Notes under the pieces: model-generated | What the model saw: only the letters and a program-made list of their open reading frames with translations | Databases searched by the model: none | What the model was told of the DNA's origin: nothing | Shown here: in pieces, positions 25,641 through 38,460 of the stretch | Numbering within the stretch: the stretch's first letter is position 1 | Layout of the letters: each line of letters opens with the position of its first letter | Program-made: the position numbers and the translations under genes | DNA from: Escarpia spicata | Lineage: Eukaryota > Annelida > Polychaeta > Sabellida > Siboglinidae | Direction of reading: 5' to 3' | Assembly (NCBI GenBank): GCA_963995525.1 | Contig: OZ023213.1 | Location: 39,153,989-39,217,988 of the forward strand | Length of the DNA stretch: 64,000 bases

Positions 25641-26104
25641 ATTGTCTGTTTTATTTGCTTTATTCGGTTTTGAATACTTTGTGTAAATGTGTTATTTACG
25701 TTGAATAATATATAGTATATTCGTGCAGCGTACGCTGACCAGTAATGCATAGCCGCATAGGGTAGGCCACTCCTTTACGCCAAATAGGCTATACAACCAA
25801 TAAAATCATATAGACCATCAATGCAAGCTTGTTAATTTTTTTTTTAAAGCATCACCTGCGTATCGGATGATCCGTACTCAGATAAAAGACACATTTATGA
25901 GTCATAATAAAAGTATTCCTCGCATAGACCTAAACAACGTTTTTAGGAAGTCATTGCTACATTAGACGTTGTATTAGATTTTGTCGAAATTAGTTAAATA
26001 TGTTGCCTTTATGGTACTTATATTTTCCTTGAATACAAAAGGAATTAATTTATAATATATAAAAATATAATTTTTTTCACAGCCAAGCTAAATATTATTT
26101 ATCT

Positions 26105-26152
<48 letters not shown>

Positions 26153-26321
26153 AACGAACAGAGTACAACTACAATGAAGTAAATTCAATAAATACAATTC
26201 TTATGTCATTATTTAATTTGAAGAGAACATGTTTTCTATAGTTTTGTTTAATAATTAATTATAATTATAATTAATTAATAAAACAAAAGGAGGATAAAAC
26301 TAATGTAAAGTATGATTTTAA

Positions 26322-26356
<35 letters not shown>

Positions 26357-26912
26357 TGTGTCTGTGTGTGTCTGTGTGTGTGCGTGCGCATGTGGGCGTG
26401 CGGGAGGGCGTACGTGTGTGCGTGTAAAGACCGTGTGAATCAAGCACATCAAAGGTATTAACGCGCTTCTGCAATAAATGCCAATTACAGGCAATAGCAA
26501 CTGTTTATCATTTGACAGATGTATCTATTCATTTCTTTTCCTGGCGGAAAATGAAAAATGAGAACAATTTTACATAATACACTCAGTTTGATGGGCAACA
26601 TACCTACAACATCTGTTCTAGTATTAAAAACAATACGTAAATAAATGTTAACAAATGAGGTACGGACATGGCACTTTGAAACTTGCCAACCTACCACCCA
26701 CAGCACCATGAAACCGAGTGCTGGCAGACATCTAAAATGATGTATGTAAAAACTAGCACGTAACATGGTAAAGTTATGGGCGTACTGTAATATCATTCCA
26801 CAGATTCGCTGTCGCAAATTTTGTTTACTCTGTGATCTGAATGAATTATTTTTTATTTTGGCAATAATAATCAATATTGGTCTCTTACAGTTTGATAAAT
26901 CCTTGTGATATC
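25641..26912. other. Spacer splitting the integrase: AT-rich with (AT)n and (GT)n arrays
   Basis: Holds an (AT)n array at 26107-26149 and an imperfect (GT)n array at 26322-26395. The GT array continues into GTGCGTGCGC. A candidate acceptor TCTCTTACAG lies at about 26881-26890 but leads straight into stops in the integrase frame. No coding signal. Confidence 0.6.
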
Positions 26913-28140
26913 TGATGTCAATGACCGCCAGCACATCCTGAAAGCTTGCCACGAGTGGACAGGGAACACCATCGAATCCAAGTCGCTGGGTGCATATGTC
27001 GGCTAAGACAAGACCTGCGCAAAGATCTTGGAGAGGTACTGGTGGCCAGGTGTGAAAGAAGATGTAAAAACGTACATGAACACAAGCGACCGTTGCCAAC
27101 GAGTAAGCAGCAGGTTCTGCACTGCACAGTGTCTCGGTTCCACCTGAGTCGTGGAGTCAGATAGGTGTTGAACTTTGTTGTCTGCCGGAGACAACAGAAG
27201 GCTACAAGTACATGGCCGTTGCTGTCGATAACTACACCAAGTGGGTTGAGGCTGAAAACATAAAGTCTAAATCTGCCGACCGTGTGGCAAAGTTTTTGTT
27301 TGAATTGATATGCCGCCACAGCTGTGCTGACGTCCAAATAAATAACGAGGGTCGTTAATTTGTAAACGCGGTGTCGAAGCGGCACCACGAGTTAACTGAT
27401 GCCAAACAACGCATAACCAGCGCATACCATCACAGACGAACAAGGTTGGCAGAACGCAGCAATCGGACGATTCAGTGCGCGTTGCTGAAGATGCTGGAGG
27501 GAAACCAGAAGAATGGCCACAGGCACTCCCTGGTGTGTTGTTTGCCTTCCGTACCATCGTGCAGAAGTCAGCTGGCTATACCCCATTCTTTCTAATGAAT
27601 CTACGGAAAGCGCGACTGCCATTTGAATGTCGAGACGTGAGTGAACATGTCATTATAGAAAGTCCTGAAGATGACATTGTTCAAGGTGAAATCACGGAAC
27701 GTGTAGCAGTTATGGAAGAAAATGCAGAAAGACATATCACATCGTGTGTAGTGACTAACATAATAAAATACATATCACATCGTGAGGTGACTAACATAAT
27801 CAAAGACACATCACATCATGTAGTGACTAACATCATAAAAGACATATTACATCGCGTAGTGACTAACGTAATAAAAGCACAAGACCGCCAGAAACTGGAT
27901 TACCAGAAGCGCCATCGGGATCGAGGAGCATTCTAGAGAGGAGATTCCGTGCTTCTTTGGAATCTCCGACGAGCCGACAAGAAAGGCGGAAAGACGTAAG
28001 ATCTGTGGCTGGGCCCGTACACCATCCATGCTGTCATGCAAATTGGCACATACGATCTCATGGGTGAAGATGGTATCATTCTGAAACGGAAAGCTCACCG
28101 AGTTAACCTGAAACGTTACTGTAAGCGACAGCACCTTGAC
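26913..28140 (+). pseudogene. Gypsy-type integrase: zinc-binding, catalytic core and C-terminal part (broken)
   Basis: Ordered integrase blocks in changing frames. HILKACHEW and DKTCAKILERYWWPGVKEDV then TSDRCQR (H2C2 region, 26940-27100). LPETTEGYKYMAVAVDNYTK and VEAENIKSKSADRVAKFLFE (first catalytic Asp strand, 27185-27300). CADVQINNEGR then a stop at 27357 (second Asp would follow V-Q-I-x-D/N). DAKQRITSAYHHRRTRLAER (27400), with the core catalytic Glu region degraded. WPQALPGVLFAFRTIVQKSA and GYTPFFLMNLRKARLPFE (27515-27630). Then a spacer with four 36 bp repeats, and a C-terminal domain GPYTIHAVMQIGTYDLMGED and RKAHRVNLKRYCKRQHLDS (28010-28140). Stops and frameshifts show it is inactive. 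No LTR was found on either side, so it could be an element remnant or a dead copy of an integrase-derived host gene. Confidence 0.78.
27731..27876 (+). repeat. Four in-frame 36 bp repeats in the integrase spacer
   Basis: Four units, each beginning A(C/T)AT(A)TCACATC and ending GTGACTAACATAATNAAA, encode 12-residue repeats around V-T-N-I-I-K. Unit length is a multiple of three, so the frame is kept. They lie between the core and the C-terminal domain, where a short flexible spacer is usual. Confidence 0.85.
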
Positions 28141-28219
28141 TCGGTCACACCTACGGCACCAAAGGAGATGCATGACTGCTTTTTTCGAGCTATTAGTCTC
28201 GAATTGACCGGTACACAAG

Positions 28220-28531
28220 CGAACTACAAGATGGTGCAGGACCTTGTAGTAGCATTTCTCTGCGATCTAACACATCATATGATGTTTAGCAACTACAATG
28301 GCGCAAACATTAATCAGTATGTTTCAACCAGCGTTGTACCGGGAGTGCTGAAATGGAAACAAAGTGTAGACCTAACGAACTTGCATGCTCATTTTGAAAT
28401 AGTTGTTGCGTGCTATTGAGTTAGATATATGCAGGCTGCGAGATTGCGCTAAAGTAAACTGTTTAATTCACCTGCTCATTCTGCGCGCTTTGTTGCGTGC
28501 TTTTGCTGTCGTTAAGATGTACTCATCCTGT

Positions 28532-28579
<48 letters not shown>

Positions 28580-28586
28580 CAAGTGA

Positions 28587-28646
<60 letters not shown>

Positions 28647-29121
28647 GACCCCACTCCCGGACTAATTTCGGAAAACAAATTAATCTATGAATCACCCGAA
28701 ATGGTCCGCTAGATCGCACACAAAATGTCAGCCCCATACATTAAAAACTTACGGAGATATGGGACCACGGACAAACACACAGACAGAAAGAGAACCGTGT
28801 TGTTTTATAAGTGCCGTAGCAGTTAATACTATCTGTCTGACGTCAACAGCCCGACAAGATAACACATTTTCGGTTTTATTTGTTACATAACCCTTACCCA
28901 CATATCTCCCCCATCCCATATAAAGCTTCATAGCGCTTGCCCGGATATCCACGTCTTTCCCCAAACCGAGCCGTACTTAATGGATGGCACCTAACACAAA
29001 GAAAGTGAACCTTTGAATACAATACGTCAGAGGTAGTGTTTGGAGCGTAACCGTAGTGTTTTGAGGGTCCCCTCAGAAAATTACGGATGTGTTTAGAGGG
29101 GTAGTGCTTTCAACTCACTAC
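28220..29121. other. No gene; (AT)n arrays
   Basis: Two (AT)n arrays at 28533-28576 and 28591-28641 flank GAGCAAGTGAATTA. Around 28737-28765 is a copy of the AAAACTTACGGAGATATGGG block also seen near 20380. No coding signal. Confidence 0.6.
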
Positions 29122-29320
29122 ACCGGCACCCGGGTGCCATTGCAAAGAGTAACCGCAAAACCGCTTAATTATATATGGGAAGTTCAAAACTTAATTAAAC
29201 ATCGGTCGTCTGTTACTTTTTCGAAAGGTCACTTGGATGCGCTGAGTGCGTTATATAATGTCAAAATGTGTTCCAAAGTGATCACACACGTCCGAGTGTA
29301 CCCTTGTATTACACATATAG
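29122..29320 (+). repeat. Direct repeat unit 1 with GGCACCCGGGTGCC palindrome
   Basis: About 199 bp matching 29825-30010. Shared blocks include AACCGCAAAACCGC, TTTTTCGAAAGGTCACTTGG, TGCGTTATATAATGTCAAAA and CCCTTGTATTACA. It opens with a perfect 14 bp palindrome (29125-29138). Confidence 0.8.
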
Positions 29321-29824
29321 TTATTCCATATTCCCACATGGAATCAACATAGATTCCCTATTATCTGATCGTCTGCATATATCTGCGTAGTGGAGACCTG
29401 CCTTTCGGCAAGAGCACACGTGAGTTTTTTTCATAGTAGAAAAAACTCTCATTCAAATAGCCCCCCTTGGGGCCTCCTGATACGTTTACACAATTTATGA
29501 CACATGTGCGCGAAATTTACGATGTGTTCACATCTAGACGTTGTAGCCCAACAATGTCGGAATCATGTATATCTCCACTTTGGCATACCAGGGCCTCTAT
29601 CGGGTTCGAATTACCGTTTTACTATGATAGTCCCTCTCTGAAATCGCAGAGTTGAACGTGCAAAAAAGATATACCATCCCAAAGAAAGTGGTTCTTGGCT
29701 GGCAGAATCAACAAAAGCCAAGACCAAACTGTGATTATGACAACTGACGAGGAAAATCCATATATGTTTTACAGTAGTATCCACTTGGTGGGTAAGTGGG
29801 CTGTAAATTTGGCGCTCCCTGGAC

Positions 29825-30010
29825 CCGGCACCCGGGTGCCAGTGCAAAGGGTAACCGCAAAACCGCGTCATTAATTTAGGAAGCTCAACATTTAATTAAA
29901 CGTCGGTAGTCTGTCACTTTTTTTCGAAAGGTCACTTGGGAGCGATGACTGCGTTATATAATGTCAAAAGGTGTTCCACATGTCCCAGTGTGCCCTTGTA
30001 TTACATATAG
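29825..30010 (+). repeat. Direct repeat unit 2 with GGCACCCGGGTGCC palindrome
   Basis: Second copy, same orientation, about 700 bp downstream, with the same palindrome at 29827-29840. Too short and too close, with no coding between, to be called LTRs. Probably two copies of a dispersed element or a local duplication. Confidence 0.8.
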
Positions 30011-31752
<1,742 letters not shown>

Positions 31753-31867
31753 ACTAATTCTCATACACTCTCCCCCATAATATAAGTAGTACTTTAATAT
31801 ATATATATATATATTATATTATATTAAAGTACTACTTGTAGTTTGGCGGAGAGTGTATGAGAATTAG

Positions 31868-31868
<1 letters not shown>
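31753..31868. mobile_element. Short palindromic (foldback) element
   Basis: Ends are inverted copies: ACTAATTCTCATACACTCTC on the left, and the same sequence in reverse complement on the right. The inner arms (AAGTAGTACTTTAATA and its complement) also pair around an AT core. Total 116 bp, MITE-like, with no coding. Confidence 0.8.
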
Positions 31869-31904
<36 letters not shown>

Positions 31905-32411
31905 TTTGCCCTGGTATGTGATAAGCGAGGCTAGTCGCCTCGCCGTTTTTCTATGCCGGCTCGTCCAAATTATGCCGAAATTGCCACCTCGTAGCTATTT
32001 TGGGCGCCCATTTGTTTCGCTCTTTCGCAATACATTCAGCGTCGGCGAGCGGCGCGAAACGACACCACAAAGTCACTTACATTCCTGCAAAATCCCAGAT
32101 TTGTAGCAACATCGTTTAGTAGCTCAGGGCCGGTTAGGATTTACCTCTTGGAATTAACTCCACTAGAAAACATGAATGACATCACTTGTCAGTTATCCAA
32201 TCACGCAATATTCCCACGGGGTCCCCCGTGTCTCCAATGGTGATACCTTGTGGAATTTCGACATACTAGAAATGTAGACAAGTAACATGGCGCCCAAACA
32301 GTAACTGCGTTTGGGAGACATGTGGAACTCGGAGGTGAAAAAAACAAAGACAACGACAGCTGAATTCCGATGTATTTTGCGCGCAATTGTACTATTATAG
32401 TATGTGCTGCC

Positions 32412-32639
32412 TAATGAATAGGATGCACGGTTTTTATTTGGGCTTCAAAAAAGGTCCGGATTCGACACAAGTGCCGACTAGTGATCAGAATGCTGGTGTA
32501 GCTGATGTTGAATTTCTGGTTTATGACGGTGGTGGGAGTAACAACCGCGTAGGCTGATGGTACTTCGTCACTAGTCGGCACTTGTGTCGAATCCGGACCT
32601 TTTTGAAGCCCACATAAAAACCGTGCATCCTATTCATTA
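32412..32639. mobile_element. Foldback element with ~72 bp inverted arms
   Basis: Left arm 32412-32484 and right arm 32568-32639 are near-perfect reverse complements. Blocks: TAATGAATAGGATGCACGG, AAGGTCCGGATTCGACACAA, GTGCCGACTAGTGA. An 83 bp unique loop lies between. A diverged third half-copy follows at once (32640-32685, CAACACTTGTATCGAATCCG) and a fragment (GGTCCGAATTCGACACAAGT) lies at 32930-32950, so the motif is repeated locally. Confidence 0.85.
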
Positions 32640-32685
32640 GTCAACACTTGTATCGAATCCGAACCCTAAAGCCCAAATAGCGACC

Positions 32686-34016
32686 CGGTTTGCGCTAGTC
32701 TGCGCCGCTGCGGCCGTGCGTTACTGCACAGTTCGCGTAAAATGAGCGACATAGATGCGTTTGTTGATACAAATCGGGGCGCTATTTAAGCATCAAATGG
32801 GCGTAAGATGCAATATTCTTAAAGGTTTAAAGGTAAATATGCCTAAGATAATGTTGAATGATGGAACTATCTCACCGAAGTATCAAAGTTAGGCAAAACT
32901 CAAGTTATACCGGCGAAATCGAGGCGGGTCCGAATTCGACACAAGTGCTCACAACTCTATTCAACTAATCTTCTATGCCGTTTTTATAGCAAAATAAGGA
33001 ATGTGATTCGTATGATATCTTTGTGCTAAATATATAATACATATTCCCACAACATTGTGCAAACAAAGTTTTGGGAAAGTTGATTTTAGTGAAGTACTTA
33101 CGAATATAAACCACCGAAGTTCACATCTCATAAAATACGCCAATTGCCCCAAACCGTGTATACTAACTGGTTATCAATGACTTGGGCTAGACAATGATAT
33201 GTTTGACAGAAATTTGATATATTAAACAACTTATACAGTTTTATAAAAGAGGAAAACAGAAAGAAACACACTTTTGTGGCATTCCAGAAATGACTGTTTA
33301 ATTGATTGCATAGCATGCTAGCAACAAATAAAATATTATCTTTGGAACATAACCCACCAATTTACCATAATATTATAATAATTTCAAGGCGATGATGAAA
33401 GAGTTTTCAGATGATAGCACTAGTTGCTTCCCAGAGAAGTCAAGATGGTGTTCGACTGAAGAAGTCTGTCACGGAATAAACTGTAAAGCGCTTTGAGCAG
33501 CCATTAGGACTGGATACTGCACTATATAAGAACTTACCTTTTACTTTTACTCTGTCAGCGAGGTAACAAGGCTTGGGCTTAGGACAAGAAAAACATCACC
33601 ACAACCAAGAGTCAATGGTCAAGTGGAAACTACACTTCAACTGAGTACCAGTACTAAAGTGGAAACCACACGATGAAACAATCATGATTACAGACTGTTA
33701 TCAATCATGATTACTACCATTACAAGTAGTGTTTTGTTGTTTTATATATTCCCCTCAATATTCAAGAATAAAGGTTAAAACACCTCAGAAAGCACCATTT
33801 TTAAGCTAGTTTAAAAAAATCTCCGGGGGAGCATGCCCCGGGAACCCCCTAGCCCACCCCTATCACCTCGCTCATCATTTTACCCAGGGGAAACATTGTA
33901 TATATATTTTTTTCTAGATAAATAACTCCAATTATGAATGACCCCTTAGGCATGAGGTTTATTTTATATCTGCCAACTTTTGTTTTTGAAATCCGGAAGT
34001 TAACATCAGCGGTTCA
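32686..34016. other. No gene seen; contains a dispersed-repeat block
   Basis: Mostly AT-rich. At about 33482-33540 is AAAGCGCTTTGAGCAGCC followed by GGATACTGCACTATATAAGA, which recurs near 63120-63170 in the decarboxylase intron. Around 33815-33850 is a GC-rich CTCCGGGGGAGCATGCCCCG palindromic block. Confidence 0.55.
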
Positions 34017-34630
34017 TCACGCACGGGAGAGTTGATGGTATATTATTTCAAGATGACTCAACCCATATCCTCTCCAAAAAGTCTGGTGAAACATCACCGT
34101 TCCGACGGCTGGCATATTGAGACACGCCCCGATACTTTACCAATGAGCGCCTGTCAATTCGTTGATCTTGACCCTGCTGTGACGCGTCCTAAGCCCGTCT
34201 TCCACGACATGTACATGCCTATGCCAGGTTATACATATATCTCTAAAATAGTATATAATAATGTATTATACTAACGGGAACCAAAGGTCGCCAGGTGTCG
34301 CCTTGCCGTTCGTTCGAGCGGAACCCTCTCTCACAATAAATCAAGCTGCCATCTTAGCTAGTGAATAGTCGGCGGACGTCGGGTGAAAGATCCAGAGTGT
34401 GAAAGACCAAGAGAGTATACCAACAATTGTAAGTACAGTTAAAACTGTTTCGTCAACTATTTCTAGCTTGTTTGTATAAATGGTTTATTTAGCAACTCAT
34501 CGGGCAAACTCGGTTTCTACATATTATATCATAACCTACGGTAATTCACACGTTCACAAGTTACTCGACGTAACGAACAGTTGCGCGTTCTTTCGATGAT
34601 TTTAAGAAAATTGTATTAATCTACCATTAC
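34017..34630 (+). repeat. ~600 bp direct repeat, left copy
   Basis: Matches 38461-39270 in the same orientation. Shared blocks include TTGAGACACGCCCCG, GACCCTGCTGTGACGCGTCC, AATAAATCAAGCTGCCATCT, AGTCGGCGGACGTC and CACACGTTCACAAGTTACTC. It contains AATAAA. It could be a solo or paired LTR, but clean TG..CA ends were not defined. Confidence 0.75.
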
Positions 34631-35106
34631 TCCCAGTAGCCGCGCCGACAAGGCGGCGGCCTGCAGGCAACGGCCTGGTACGATAACCCCATTAGTGCTT
34701 GAAGACGTTCCGGCTGAATAGACCCAATCAAACACCATGCAACTGCAGAGACATGTCACGTTTACAGAACACCTGGTTGGACTGAAACTTATATCCCCAA
34801 ACTCAATTTTGAAATGTAGTTTTGTAACATATAAGTAGTAACGTTGGTAACCCGGTTTACACAACAAATGCACCACTATCACTATCAAATGCACCACAGT
34901 ATCCAAACCCTGTAAAAGTGAGTTGCCCCATTTCTTCGAAACAACACCGGGTGACAGGATTTGTAGTGATCAAAATGTATATGAACTACGCATGCAGGGA
35001 CACATGTACCCCCACTTCCACTAGCACACACGCGTGCACCCGGAAACTCACGCACGCACGCACGCACACGCGAACGCACCAGACCTGGGGCCGAATACAT
35101 TTTTAT

Positions 35107-35217
35107 GAGTACGAGTACGAGTACTTTGACGATGGACGAGTACGAGTACGAGTACATTGCTAAAAGCTGAGTACGAGTATGAGTACGAGTACATTCTCAC
35201 GAGTACGAGTACAAGTA
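35107..35217 (+). repeat. Subterminal GAGTAC hexamer array (hAT left end)
   Basis: Repeated ACGAGTACGAGTACGAGTAC with short spacers, mirrored near the right end at 36943-37070. In hAT elements such subterminal motifs are often transposase binding sites; that role here is inferred. Confidence 0.8.
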
Positions 35218-35408
35218 CATTTTTGTAAATATAAATATTAAATAATAACGTATAGCAAAATTATTAAAATGAATCTAATTTATATAACTCAGCACAAGTG
35301 AATATACAATGGCAGCTGATAAATTTTTTTATGAGGAAAATTGTAAAAAAAACTCTTTATTTCATCGACAATGACATTTATTTATGTGGCATCCTATGAT
35401 TTCTGCAT

Positions 35409-35738
35409 CTATTTTCCATTGCACCGGATGAACATGAGTTGTTCAAAGGTTGAGTCTTTGAGGCTGCACCGTTCAGGGCGGAATACTTTCCCAGCTATGC
35501 TAAATAGCCTTTCAACTGGGGCTGATGAGGCGGGAATGCTGAGATGATGGGGGACCAACTGAGCCAGAGTGGGGAAATTGTTGCGTTGACCCTTCCAGAA
35601 CTGAGCAATATGCATGTAGTTACTCTTACTAAACATGCTAGCACTTGTGTTTCTAACAATGGGCATAGGTACAACAGATATCCTAGATTCAGGTAAAATA
35701 GCATGGAGAAAGAAATTAGTGAAACACACAGTGTGCAC
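35409..35738 (-). pseudogene. hAT transposase C-terminal dimerisation domain
   Basis: The minus strand reads FWKGQRNNFPTLAQLVPHHL, then SIPASSAPVERLFSIAGKVF and RPERCSLKDSTFEQLMFIRC. This is the hATC domain: W-x(n)-P-x-L, then S-I-P-A-S-S-A-P-x-E-R-x-F-S-x-A-G, then R-x-x-L-x-x-x-x-x-E-x-L-x-x-I-x-x-N, which mediates transposase dimerisation. The domain runs to its natural C-terminus (CNGK, stop at 35409). Only about 45 bp separate it from the BED finger segment, so the RNase-H-like catalytic core (roughly 400 or more residues) is missing. It is not a functional transposase. Confidence 0.88.
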
Positions 35739-35780
35739 TGGGAGAATCAGTAATTTGATTTCTGGGTAAAAGACATATGA

Positions 35781-36005
35781 TTAAATTAACAATATCAATA
35801 CCAATGCAACCATAGACAAAAAGATCATAATTACCTTCAGATGCCTGACAAAGTTTGAAGTCGTTTTCATGTGGCCTTTTATCTCGATCTTACAGTATTT
35901 GCATTTCCCTAACACATTCCCTGTGGAGTTAGATGGTATCACAAAATGGCTAAGTACAGTCGACATGCTACTAGTACTAGTTCTATACTTCAGCTCTTGC
36001 AACAA
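35781..36005 (-). pseudogene. hAT transposase N-terminal BED zinc finger
   Basis: The minus strand reads TVLSHFVIPSNSTGNV, GKCKYCKIEIKG, then KTTSNFVRHLK. This fits the BED finger C-x2-C-x(n)-H-x(3-5)-H/C pattern with the T-x-N-x-x-x-H-L ending, the DNA-binding part of hAT transposases. After the His/Leu block the frame runs into unrelated sequence and stops. It lies upstream (on the minus strand) of the dimerisation domain, as expected for one transposase gene whose middle is deleted. Confidence 0.7.
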
Positions 36006-37100
36006 AGTTGAACAAACAATACTCCAATTAACTTAATCGACAATGTAGTAGATCTCTCTGCAATGTAGGCATGTGGTATCACTGTCATGATATATCTAGG
36101 GGCAATATTGAGTCACCGACCAACTAGGCACACGTAAACCAATCATAAAGTACGATTGACATTTGAGAAAAAACTTACCCAATCAAGATGATATCTGTCT
36201 TTAATGATCACAAATGAGTGGGTAAAAGAGACTGACCAGTGGATACCCCCAGCCAATCATTGAACTTTGCTGGTTGTCTCCAGGTTAAGCATGTAAAACA
36301 AAGCAATCAACAGGAGGATTTGTTACCTGGCATCCCACTGGCTACATGTCTTTGGTTAGCATTTCTCTTATCTCTGCTCCCTCAGTGTGTGTTCTCTCTG
36401 ACCTAGACTATCATGCTTCACTGGTGTCACACTAAGTTGGCACCGGATTATATTAGTGTAGGGTGACGTCTGACTTGAGCCACCTTACTTCTACGGAGGA
36501 AGACTGGCAGTTCTTGTTCTTAGCAGTTAGCACTGTCGGCCAGTGCCAAGTGGCATGGTCTCCAGACTACATTAAATGCATTCCCTGTCTAACAGGTGGG
36601 TTAACTGCTACTAGTAGTTGGCTCTTTATGGACATCCTGGTGGCTTGATTAAACAGTTTTATGGCCTGAACTGATAGCCTACAATTATTGTTTACTGAAC
36701 AGGGTGTTTCTGACTGGGGAAAGATGCTGCCTGTTGCCATGTTAGGGTATCATAGTCATGGACTCATGGCTATCAGAGAATGAGGATGTACTATGTGTAG
36801 GGATGGCAAGGTGGCATTCTATGTGAAATAACAAAGTATTTAAAAAAATAGTTGAGCATTTAAATATTTCAGGAAAGTTTGATTTTATAACTGCAAATAA
36901 ATTAATTGTTCCCAGTATATATTGAGAAAGTACTCAGATGTACTCGTAATGTACTCGTAAAATCTGAGTACAATGAGTATGAGTACGAGTACAAGTACAT
37001 GACCCATAAGTTTTATGAGTACGAGTACAAGTACGAGTACTTCAAAAATGTACTCGAGTACACGAGTACCGGGTACTTCCGCCCCAGGTCTGGAACGCAC

Positions 37101-38460
37101 ACACCCACACGCTCACACACTCACAGCAATCCTTCTATTTTAATGTCACCCGTTCTGCAGTGACTTCATGAGGCTGATTTAACATAGAAAACGTTATTTA
37201 CAATATAACGAAGTGGCCTCTGTTGAGGATTGATCTGTTGTGATAATGGCCTTATAAGAGAGGTTTACATTAACAGTGTGCATACGAACATTTATCCAAA
37301 TGGCATGAACGTCAGCTTTTTAATATGTAACACATTTAAAATATATAATACATTTATGAATATGAATATGAATTTTGTGACCGGGTTCAACCCCCATAGA
37401 CCACCTGTCCGCTGACACTGCGTTTGACATCCGCACTTGATTAGGCGCAATACAGACGTTGGTGCTGGTAGTTCCGTTGTCATGACGGGGGTCCATTTAT
37501 CTTCATCTAGCTTCCAACGAAAAGTGTCTTCAGATGGGATCTCGGGAAATGGAATTGTATCGTGATGCTAAGCAATGGATTGATGGTAGGCGCGCAGGAT
37601 TGTGCCATAATTATCTAAATACAAAAATACCCTATATCGGAATAACGTTTCCCACACGTATTTTGATCACTTATAAAAATAACCGGACAGATTACCAGAC
37701 TGCCGACATGTGTTTAGTTGTTCATTGGGATCATTTATAGCCATCTGCACCGATGGTTTGCTTTCACCACATAATTCCCACGGGTCCACACACGGTCGCT
37801 GACTGTAAAATGTACATAAACTTAATGCGACCGACATCTCACACACGTCAGTAATAGGGCCTACACCGCAGCTAATTAATTGTTTGCGTCTTCTAAAGAT
37901 CCACACACATTGAGCGACAGGCCTCAGACACGCCGACAATACATATCAGCAAGTGTCTTATTACCGTCTTCCAAAGGTCCATAAACAGTACGAGGTGTTA
38001 GACACCCCGCCGCATCTCAGCGAATAAATTATTTGCGTCTTGCATAGATACTTTTACGCAATGCAACAAGACAACACCAGATATGGGAGAAATGTGGCCA
38101 GAATAACCTTCTGACATTTATTTATTATTCACCAGATAATTGGATGAGTTATTAGCTAAAAGGTCATTTGAGGTATTAAACATTGCCCCATTTATTTTAT
38201 CTATACATTCTAAAAACAAGGCCTACATTATAGAATACCATGGGAGGGTTGTCTCCCTCTCGACACATAGTTTATATGTTTCCTCTCCGAGAAAAACTGA
38301 CCTGGTCCAGTAAACTGGAAATTATTTGCATGCAGAATACCTATATTAAACTTTGTTTTATTGCAAATATTTAGGCGAACACCAAATGTAAAGTTTACTT
38401 GTTTTCATTCGATGTCAACTGTTCACGGAAACACCAATAATGAACAACAACTAATACACA
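37101..38460. other. No gene seen between the hAT element and the right direct repeat
   Basis: Moderately AT-rich with short frames only. If the flanking 600 bp repeats are LTRs, this and 34631-35079 would be the remains of the internal region, but no gag or pol motif is visible. Confidence 0.5.

Larger units (their letters stand above)
35080..37092 (-). mobile_element. hAT DNA transposon, internally deleted, with intact ends
   Basis: The left end CAGACCTGGGGCCGAATACA and the reverse complement of the right end CAGACCTGGGGCGGAAGTAC form the terminal inverted repeats. The element is flanked by an exact 8 bp target duplication GAACGCAC (35072-35079 and 37093-37100), the hAT hallmark. Subterminal GAGTAC/GTACTC hexamers are arrayed at both ends (35107-35217 and 36943-37070). 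Inside, the minus strand keeps only the two outer parts of a transposase. Ends plus gutted transposase indicate a non-autonomous derivative of 2013 bp. Confidence 0.93.

Noticed and set aside
29122..30010. Direct repeats as LTRs of a small element
   Set aside because: No primer site, purine tract or coding between them, and ends lack TG..CA.
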